A stretch of 5,279 bases of DNA. Source: Candidatus Omnitrophota bacterium. Its GTDB lineage: Bacteria; Omnitrophota; Gorgyraeia; Aquiviventales; Aquiviventaceae. The translations under genes and the position numbers were made by a program. The notes below the pieces were generated by a model that saw only the letters and a list, made by a program, of their open reading frames with translations, was not told where the DNA came from and ran no database searches. The stretch covers positions 1-5,279 of the forward strand of contig JACQRE010000035.1 of assembly GCA_016206585.1 (NCBI GenBank). Reading direction: 5' to 3'. Positions 1-4,165 of this stretch are shown piece after piece (the first letter of the stretch is position 1; every line of letters begins with the position of its first letter).

Positions 1-10
1 GAAATAAACT

Positions 11-90
11 CAGCGACAAGCGACAAGCGACAAGCAGCACTTTTAAAGAATATTCTTGATGTGTTGCATGTCGCTTGTCGCATGTCGCTG
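11..90. repeat. Heptad-repeat inverted repeat upstream of dnaJ
   Basis: The left arm (11-40) is three copies of the 7-mer GCGACAA (13, 20, 27) followed by GCAGCAC. The right arm (61-90) reads GTGTTGC, ATGTCGC, TTGTCGC, ATGTCGC, TG. The right arm matches the reverse complement of the left in 27 of 30 positions, so the two could form a long hairpin around a 20-nt AT-rich spacer (41-60). The spacer holds the perfect 12-bp palindrome AAGAATATTCTT (46-57). No T-tract follows, so this is not a classical terminator. The right arm ends about 10 bases before the dnaJ start and leaves little room for a ribosome binding site. A related element lies in opposite orientation at 4021-4137. Repeat structure is seen directly; any role is unknown. 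Confidence 0.9.
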
Positions 91-100
91 GCGGTGACGT

Positions 101-1225
101 ATGCCAACGACGAAACGTGACTATTACGAGATCCTGGGCGTGGCCAAGGGCGCCTCGGTCGATGAGATCAAGAAGGCGTACCGGCAACTGGCGCTGAAGC
201 ACCACCCGGACCGGGTGGGGGCTGACCACAAGAAAGAGGCCGAGGAGAAGTTCAAGGTGCTCTCCGAGGCGTACGCCGTCCTCTCCGATGAGAAGAAGCG
301 GCAGGTCTACGACCAGTACGGCCACGCCGGCTTCGACCAGCGCTACTCCACCGAGGACATCTTCCGCGGGGCGGACTTCTCCAGCATCTTCGAGGACCTG
401 GGTGTTGGCGGCTCGATCTTCGGGGATCTCTTCGGCGGCCTCGGCCTGGGTGGCGGCCGGCGCAGCGGCCGGGGCGCTGATCTTGAGCTGGAGCTGACGC
501 TCTCCTTCGAGGAGGCCGCGAAAGGCATCACGAGGACCGTCACCGTGCCCCGGCGGGAGGTGTGCCACGACTGCCGCGGGGAGGGCGGCGAGCGGATCAG
601 CTGCTCCGCGTGCCACGGCAGCGGGCAGCTCCGCCAGGCGGCCGGCTTCATGGTGATCGCGCGCACGTGTAGCCGGTGCGGTGGGGTCGGCAGCACCGTG
701 AAGAAACCCTGCCCGAAGTGCCGCGGCGAGGGCCGCATCGAGGTCGAGCGCACGATCGAGGTCAAAGTGCCGGCTGGCGTCGAATCCGGCATGCGGCTGC
801 GGCTCTCCGGCGAAGGCGAGGGCGGCACGCGCGCCCGCGGCGACCTGTACGTCCACTTGAGGGTCAAGCCGCACCCGCTGTTCCAGCGCGACGGGCCGCA
901 TCTGCTGTTGGAGTATCCGGTCAACGTCGCGCAGGCCGCGCTGGGCGCCGAGGTCGAGGTGCCCACGATCAACGGCCGCGTGTCGATGAAGATCCCTTCA
1001 GGCACGCAGAGCGGCACGGTGTTCCGGGTGCGGGGCAAGGGGCTGGCCGATGTGCACGACGGGCGCACCGGCGATCTCCTCGTGCGGGTGACGGTGGAAA
1101 TCCCCACGAGCCTCAACGCGTCTCAGCGGAAGTTGGTTGAGGAGCTGGGCCGCTCGTTAGGCGACGAAAGCTATCCAAGCAGACGGTCATTTCTAGCAAA
1201 ACTCAAGGAATTGTTGAAGAGGTAG
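101..1225 (+). CDS. dnaJ: Molecular chaperone DnaJ (Hsp40)
   Basis: Type I J-domain co-chaperone that delivers unfolded cytoplasmic clients to DnaK and stimulates its ATPase. The 374 residues are close to the usual length (about 376 in E. coli). The J domain (about 7-73) carries the HPD signature at 35-37 and ends in YDQYG. A Gly/Phe-rich linker spans about 101-125 (GGSIFGDLFGG). Four zinc-binding CxxCxGxG motifs begin at Cys155, Cys168, Cys190 and Cys204, so all eight zinc ligands are present. The two beta-barrel substrate-binding domains follow, with the expected KVPAGV, GDLYV and GRTGDLLV stretches. Only 5 residues lie between zinc motifs 1 and 2, against 9 in E. coli DnaJ. The start is ATG 101, 10 bases after a repeat arm, with no clear Shine-Dalgarno. 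The last 20 or so codons are visibly less GC-rich than the rest. grpE and dnaK are not in the window, so linkage to them cannot be judged. Confidence 0.98.
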   Translation: MPTTKRDYYEILGVAKGASVDEIKKAYRQLALKHHPDRVGADHKKEAEEKFKVLSEAYAVLSDEKKRQVYDQYGHAGFDQRYSTEDIFRGADFSSIFEDLGVGGSIFGDLFGGLGLGGGRRSGRGADLELELTLSFEEAAKGITRTVTVPRREVCHDCRGEGGERISCSACHGSGQLRQAAGFMVIARTCSRCGGVGSTVKKPCPKCRGEGRIEVERTIEVKVPAGVESGMRLRLSGEGEGGTRARGDLYVHLRVKPHPLFQRDGPHLLLEYPVNVAQAALGAEVEVPTINGRVSMKIPSGTQSGTVFRVRGKGLADVHDGRTGDLLVRVTVEIPTSLNASQRKLVEELGRSLGDESYPSRRSFLAKLKELLKR

Positions 1226-1227
1226 CC

Positions 1228-1283
1228 GTCAGCGATCAGCTTTCAGCTCTCAGCTGAAGGCTGACAGCTGATGGCTGATAGCT
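1228..1283. repeat. Heptad array (TCAGCT type) filling the dnaJ-fmdB gap
   Basis: Eight consecutive 7-base units: GTCAGCG, ATCAGCT, TTCAGCT, CTCAGCT, GAAGGCT, GACAGCT, GATGGCT, GATAGCT. The first half has the TCAGCT form and the second half the complementary AGCTGA form. The array is therefore also an imperfect dyad centred on CAGCTG (1251-1256), with about 21 of 26 arm positions pairing. It starts 2 bases after the dnaJ stop and ends 4 bases before the fmdB start, so it is the whole intergenic region. The unit differs from GCGACAA at 1-100, yet period and mirror layout are the same. No T-run follows, so it is an unlikely classical terminator. Confidence 0.88.
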
Positions 1284-1287
1284 CAGC

Positions 1288-1557
1288 ATGCCGACGTACG
1301 AATATCAGTGTCAGAAATGTCGACGGCGCCACGAGGCGTCCCAGTCGATCATCGCGAAGCCGCTCACCAAGTGCCCGAAGTGTGGCGGGCGGCTGAAGCG
1401 GCTCCTCGGCAGGGGGTCTGGGTTCCTGTTCAAGGGAAGCGGATTCTACATCACAGATTACCGCAGCAGTGGCTATCAGGCGGCTAAGAAGAAAGACGAG
1501 CAGGCCCCCAAAAGCAAGTCCACTTCCGGCCCAGAGTCGAGCAACAAGAAATCGTAA
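1288..1557 (+). CDS. FmdB-family zinc-ribbon protein
   Basis: Small 89-residue protein of the FmdB/putative regulatory family. It has the typical N-terminus MPTYEYQC followed by a zinc ribbon with ligands Cys8, Cys11, Cys29 and Cys32. The family-specific GSGFLFKGSGFYITDYRS segment lies at about 43-60, and a charged Lys/Ser-rich disordered tail runs to the end. The family was named for a presumed regulator of formamidase/amidase genes, but its biochemical role is not established, so no function is asserted beyond probable zinc binding in the cytoplasm. The start is ATG 1288, fixed by the conserved MPTYEY. It has no Shine-Dalgarno because the heptad array runs up to it. The next ORF begins 1 base after the stop and repeats this protein's tail. 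Confidence 0.93.
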   Translation: MPTYEYQCQKCRRRHEASQSIIAKPLTKCPKCGGRLKRLLGRGSGFLFKGSGFYITDYRSSGYQAAKKKDEQAPKSKSTSGPESSNKKS

Positions 1558-1558
1558 C

Positions 1559-1771
1559 ATGGAAGACGTTGGCGGCTTCTACATCACCCCACCACCTGCG
1601 CGAGGTTGGCTAAAGCCAACCTGGCCCGCAATCGGGCCGGGTCGGCGAAGCCGCCCCCGCGCAGGTGGTGGGGTTACCGACTACCGGAGCAAGAGCTATC
1701 GCGACGCCAAGCAGAAAGACCAACCTGCCCCCAAACCCTCCAGCTCCTCCGCAGACAGCAAGAAGACGTAA
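1559..1771 (+). pseudogene. Duplicated FmdB C-terminal tail, split by a palindromic element
   Basis: A 70-codon ORF starting one base after the fmdB stop. Residues 5-9 (GGFYI) and 40-70 (TDYRS, then Y..AK.KD..APK and a terminal KK) align with residues 52-89 of the preceding FmdB protein. It has no zinc ribbon: the copy covers only the tail. Between the two matching blocks sit 30 residues rich in Pro, Arg and Gly (10-39), translated from the cloverleaf element at 1587-1673. They have no counterpart in FmdB. The copy differs from the parent mostly by synonymous or conservative changes, so the duplication looks old rather than recent. No Shine-Dalgarno is visible; if translated, it would rely on reinitiation after fmdB. 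It could be a remnant of a second fmdB gene that lost its 5' end, or a small expressed protein. I favour remnant. Confidence 0.6.
1587..1673. mobile_element. Cloverleaf-forming palindromic element (MITE/RPE-like)
   Basis: The 87 nt begin and end with a perfect 16-bp inverted repeat (1587-1602 with 1658-1673). Inside are three adjacent hairpins. The first is 1603-1610 with 1615-1622 (8 bp, loop TAAA). The second is 1623-1628 with 1633-1638 (6 bp, loop CAAT). The third is 1639-1646 with 1650-1656 (7 bp, bulged T1642, loop GAA). Only C1657 is unpaired at the junction, and 74 of 87 bases can pair. It interrupts the duplicated FmdB tail. Comparison with the intact tail implies a 90-nt insertion (1586-1675 or 1587-1676), a multiple of three with no stop in that frame. 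No transposase and no clear target duplication are seen. The mobile label is inferred from the insertion pattern, as in Rickettsia palindromic elements; no family is recognised. Confidence 0.7.
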
Positions 1772-2114
1772 GCTCTGGTGGGCGGCGGTTGCCGCGTACG
1801 GCTTCCTGGTTCTCGTCGTCTCGGTGATCCCCATCGACGTGGAGACGCCGGTCAGCCACCTTGACAAGGTGGTGCATCTCTGCGAATATCTCCTCTTCGC
1901 GTGGCTGCTCGTCCAGGCGATCCGCGCGACCCGGCTGCGCGAAGGCGAATACCTGTGGATGGCGTGGATCTACGCGACGAGCTACGGGTGGCTCATCGAG
2001 CTGATCCAGGCGATGCTGCCGTGGCGCTCGGCGGACCTGGCGGATGCGGTGTCGAACGCGCTGGGTGCCGCCCTCGGGGTCTGGCTGGGACAACAATTTC
2101 CTAGGAGAGCTTGA
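1665..2114 (+). CDS. VanZ-like family membrane protein
   Basis: Integral membrane protein of the VanZ-like family (named after the teicoplanin-resistance protein VanZ; most members have no known function). The homologous part starts about residue 36 (KLWWAAVAAYG). Helix 1 spans about 37-55, followed by the signature SHLDKVVHLCEYLLFAWLL (64-82), a helix with YGWLIELIQ (107-115) and the C-terminal SADLADAVSNALGAALG (122-138) that typifies the family. The start is uncertain. The only GTG codons in frame upstream of the homology are 1665 and 1668, both in the right arm of the palindromic element, and an in-frame TAA at 1611 blocks anything earlier. The first 35 residues are low-complexity sequence read in a different frame from the FmdB tail and are probably not ancestral. 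A rare CTG start at 1725 or loss of the original start are alternatives. The gene ends 2 bases before the next start. Confidence 0.8.
   Translation: MVGLPTTGARAIATPSRKTNLPPNPPAPPQTARRRKLWWAAVAAYGFLVLVVSVIPIDVETPVSHLDKVVHLCEYLLFAWLLVQAIRATRLREGEYLWMAWIYATSYGWLIELIQAMLPWRSADLADAVSNALGAALGVWLGQQFPRRA
2103..2107 (+). promoter_or_regulatory. Ribosome binding site deciding the 2117 start
   Basis: AGGAG lies 9 bases before ATG 2117, inside the last codons of the VanZ-like gene. A TTG in the same frame at 2111 is only 3 bases from it, so ATG 2117 is preferred. This is the clearest Shine-Dalgarno in the window. Confidence 0.75.
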
Positions 2115-2116
2115 CG

Positions 2117-2788
2117 ATGAAGACGCGCTGGAAGATCGTCGCCACGGAGTTCACCCACCATCTGCCCTACACGCTGGTGGGATCGCTCGTCGCCATGGCC
2201 GGGGTGTGGTGGTTCGCCACGCAGCAGCTGGACAACGGCCACACCGAGAAGCTGTTCGCCCAGGCCCGCGCGAGCTTCCACCTCTTCCACCCGCTCCACA
2301 TCTGCCTCTCGGCCATCGCGACGACCTCGCTCTTCTGGCGGCATGAGCACAACATGTTGCGCGCCGCCTGGGTCGGCGCCTGGGGCACGATCATCCCCTG
2401 CGGCTTCAGCGACTACATCTTCCCCTATGTGGGTGGGCGGATCCTGGGGCAGACGATGGAGCTGCACATGTGCATCGTCAACCACCCGCAGCTCTTTTTC
2501 CCCTTCCTGGCGCTGGGCATCATCGGCGGGTTCTGGGCAGAGGAGCGGCTGACCGGCAGCCACCTCTTCTCGCACGGCGCCCACGTCTTCGTCAGCAGCG
2601 CGGCCTCGCTCCTCTACCTGATCTCGTTCGGCTTCACCGCGTGGATGACCGACGTGCGGCTGGTCTTTCCCGCCTTCCTCATCATCGTCATCGCCGTGTG
2701 GATCCCGTGCTGCATCAGCGACATCGTAATCCCGGCCGCCTCCGCGCGGCAGGGCTGCGCCTGCCCCGACCACACGCCGCACGGATGA
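2117..2788 (+). CDS. Unrecognised His/Cys-rich polytopic membrane protein
   Basis: I do not recognise the family. The 223 residues show about six hydrophobic segments (roughly 16-35, 56-74, 83-102, 124-141, 155-176, 183-205). An internal repeat is visible. The segment with H58-P-L-H61-I-C-L-S65 is followed by PCGFSDYIFP (94-103), and the segment with H153-G-A-H156-V-F-V-S160 by PCCISDIVIP (197-206). Both halves therefore carry HxxH[IV]xxS and PCxxSDxxxP. The N-terminal HHLPYTLVG may be a third, partial copy. Further His residues (76, 78, 117, 123) and a CACPDH tail (214-219) raise the possibility of metal or haem binding in the membrane, which is inference only. The start is ATG 2117 with a good AGGAG. 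The gene follows the VanZ-like gene by 2 bases and overlaps the DUF1015 start by 4 bases (ATGA), so co-translation is likely. Confidence 0.85.
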   Translation: MKTRWKIVATEFTHHLPYTLVGSLVAMAGVWWFATQQLDNGHTEKLFAQARASFHLFHPLHICLSAIATTSLFWRHEHNMLRAAWVGAWGTIIPCGFSDYIFPYVGGRILGQTMELHMCIVNHPQLFFPFLALGIIGGFWAEERLTGSHLFSHGAHVFVSSAASLLYLISFGFTAWMTDVRLVFPAFLIIVIAVWIPCCISDIVIPAASARQGCACPDHTPHG

Positions 2789-4020
2789 CGGCGATCCGGC
2801 CGTTTGCCGCGCTGCGCTACAACCCCGAGCTGGTGCCCGACCTCAGCCGCGTGATCGCCCCGCCCTACGACGTGATCGGCCCGGACGAGCAGGAGCAGCT
2901 CTACCAGCGCTCCCCCCACAACATCGTGCGGCTCACCTTGGGCCGACAATCCCCGGCGGACAGCGAGCGGGACAACCGCTACACCCGCGCTGGGCGCGAC
3001 TTCACGGAGTGGAACGCCCAGGCCATCCTGCGCCGCGACGCGGCTCCCGCGCTGTACCTCGTGGAGCACGTGTTCGCTGATGGGGGGGCGACTCGAACCC
3101 GGCTGGGCTTCATTGCGGTGATCGAGTTCGATTCCGCAGCCGAGCCCTCGGTGTACCGCCACGAGGCGACGCTGGCGGCACCCAAAGCCGACCGGACCAA
3201 GCTGCTGGAGGCGGTGCCGGCGAACCTGGAGCCGATCTTCTGCGTCTATCCGGATGCGGGCGGGGCGATCCAGGCCCGGCTGCGTCGGGCCGCGGCCGCT
3301 TCGCCGACAGCCCAGACGGCCATGAACGGAGACTCGGTCCGGCTGTGGGCGTTGACTGACCCGGAGCGTGTGGGGGCGGTGACGCGGGCGGTCTCCTCGG
3401 TCCCGCTGCTGATTGCGGATGGACACCACCGCTTCGAGGTCGCCTATGCCAACCGCCAGCGCTACCCGCGGCTCATGAGCTACTTCGTGTCGATGGCTGA
3501 GCCATCGCTGGTCGTGCGGCCGATCCACCGGATCGTCGCATCGCCGGGCGGCCCCAGCGTTGAGGCGCTGCGGCGGCTGTGCACCATCGAGCCGGCCCGC
3601 GATCTGGCCTCGCTGCTGGAGTGGCTGGCAGCCTCCCGCGCCGGCGGAACGGAGGAGGGGCGGTTTGGCTACTACGACGGCCGGACCCTTCATCGGGTCG
3701 CCGTGTCGCCGGAGACGCTGGCGCGGTGGCTGATGGCGCCCGCGGTGCCGCTGCCGCTCGCGAAGCTGGACGTCTCGCTGCTGCACAGCCTGGTGCTCCC
3801 CGCGCTCGGGACAGACCCCTCGGACATCCGCTACACGGCGGACGCTCCCGAGGCGATGCAGGCGGTGGACCGGAAGGAGGGGGGTGCGGTCTGGCTGCTG
3901 CGGGGGATTCCGCTCACCCAGGTGCACGCGCTGGCCGTCCAGGGGTTCTCGCTGCCGCCGAAGTCCACCTACTTCTATCCCAAGGTCCCGTCCGGACTCG
4001 TCATCAATCCGCTCGTCTAA
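2785..4020 (+). CDS. DUF1015 (COG4198) family protein
   Basis: Cytoplasmic protein of 411 residues belonging to DUF1015. Family marks include the opening IRPFAALRYNP (4-14), VIAPPYDVI (23-31), SPHNIVRLTLG (43-53), the central LLIADGHHRFEVAY (208-221, with DGHHR at 212-216) and the closing FYPKVPSGLVINPL (397-410). The length is typical. The DGHHR motif resembles that of ParB/sulfiredoxin-fold proteins, including free-serine kinases of the SerK/SbnI type. A small-molecule kinase-like activity is thus conceivable, but this is inference and no reaction is established here. The start is ATG 2785, overlapping the TGA of the upstream membrane gene; an N-terminally longer reading of the frame would lie wholly inside that gene and is not supported. 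No Shine-Dalgarno is evident, consistent with coupling. A G7 run at 3082-3088 does not break the frame. Confidence 0.93.
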   Translation: MTAIRPFAALRYNPELVPDLSRVIAPPYDVIGPDEQEQLYQRSPHNIVRLTLGRQSPADSERDNRYTRAGRDFTEWNAQAILRRDAAPALYLVEHVFADGGATRTRLGFIAVIEFDSAAEPSVYRHEATLAAPKADRTKLLEAVPANLEPIFCVYPDAGGAIQARLRRAAAASPTAQTAMNGDSVRLWALTDPERVGAVTRAVSSVPLLIADGHHRFEVAYANRQRYPRLMSYFVSMAEPSLVVRPIHRIVASPGGPSVEALRRLCTIEPARDLASLLEWLAASRAGGTEEGRFGYYDGRTLHRVAVSPETLARWLMAPAVPLPLAKLDVSLLHSLVLPALGTDPSDIRYTADAPEAMQAVDRKEGGAVWLLRGIPLTQVHALAVQGFSLPPKSTYFYPKVPSGLVINPLV

Positions 4021-4137
4021 GCAACATGCAACAAGCAACATGCAACACGGCCAGCGACAAGCGACAAGCAACACTTCAGAAGCCCATCCTTTAAAAGTGT
4101 AGTAGTTCCGTGTTGCATGTCGCTTGTGGCTTGTTGT
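4021..4137. repeat. Compound heptad-repeat cluster between DUF1015 and accD
   Basis: The cluster starts at the base after the DUF1015 stop. There are four 7-mers of GCAACAN type (4021, 4028, 4035, 4042), then CCA, two GCGACAA units (4054, 4061) and GCAACAC (4068). A 35-nt spacer is followed by the complementary arm GTGTTGC, ATGTCGC, TTGTGGC, TTGTTGT (4110-4137). The right arm can pair with either left block (4021-4048 or 4054-4074), so two alternative hairpins are possible. The spacer contains CTTTAAAAGTG (4089-4099), the reverse complement of CACTTTTAAAG found at 38-48. This cluster is thus a larger relative of the first repeat, in the opposite orientation. No T-tract that would mark a terminator is present. 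Confidence 0.88.
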
Positions 4138-4165
4138 TGGAGTGTGTTACCATAATGAACTTGCC

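Noticed and set aside
46..57. AAGAATATTCTT as a heat-shock element upstream of dnaJ
   Set aside because: It fits nGAAnnTTCn, but that is the eukaryotic HSF site. Bacterial CIRCE (TTAGCACTC-N9-GAGTGCTAA) and a convincing sigma-32 promoter are absent. The palindrome sits in a repeat spacer and is probably coincidental.
11..90. CRISPR array
   Set aside because: The units are 7 bp, contiguous and without unique spacers. They form mirror arms and not direct repeats with spacers.
343..1116. Long minus-strand open frame inside dnaJ
   Set aside because: It is a GC-rich antisense shadow of a gene with clear protein-level conservation. Its translation is Arg/Pro/Ser-rich and matches nothing.
1228..1283. 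Rho-independent terminator after dnaJ
   Set aside because: The dyad is long, imperfect and only moderately GC-rich, and no T-tract follows. The fmdB start lies 4 bases downstream.
1587..1673. Cloverleaf as a tRNA gene
   Set aside because: The outer stem is 16 bp instead of 7. The hairpin loops are 3-4 nt, and there is no T-loop consensus, D-loop GG or 7-nt anticodon loop.
1587..1673. Integron attC site
   Set aside because: No correctly placed GTTRRRY / RYYYAAC core pair is present, and the three-hairpin fold does not match attC.
1760..1775. Programmed +1 frameshift joining the FmdB tail to the VanZ-like protein
   Set aside because: A +1 shift at ACG-TAA would fuse the frames, but no known slippery sequence or upstream stimulator is visible. 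It is kept only as one option for the unclear VanZ-like start.
2470..2784. N-terminal extension of the DUF1015 frame to 2470
   Set aside because: The extension overlaps the upstream membrane gene in another frame and is Arg/His/Leu-rich nonsense. The conserved family start is at ATG 2785.
2614..4074. 486-codon minus-strand open frame opposite DUF1015
   Set aside because: It is antisense to a conserved family with all its motifs, low-complexity Arg/Gln/His composition, and starts within the repeat. It is a product of high GC at third positions.
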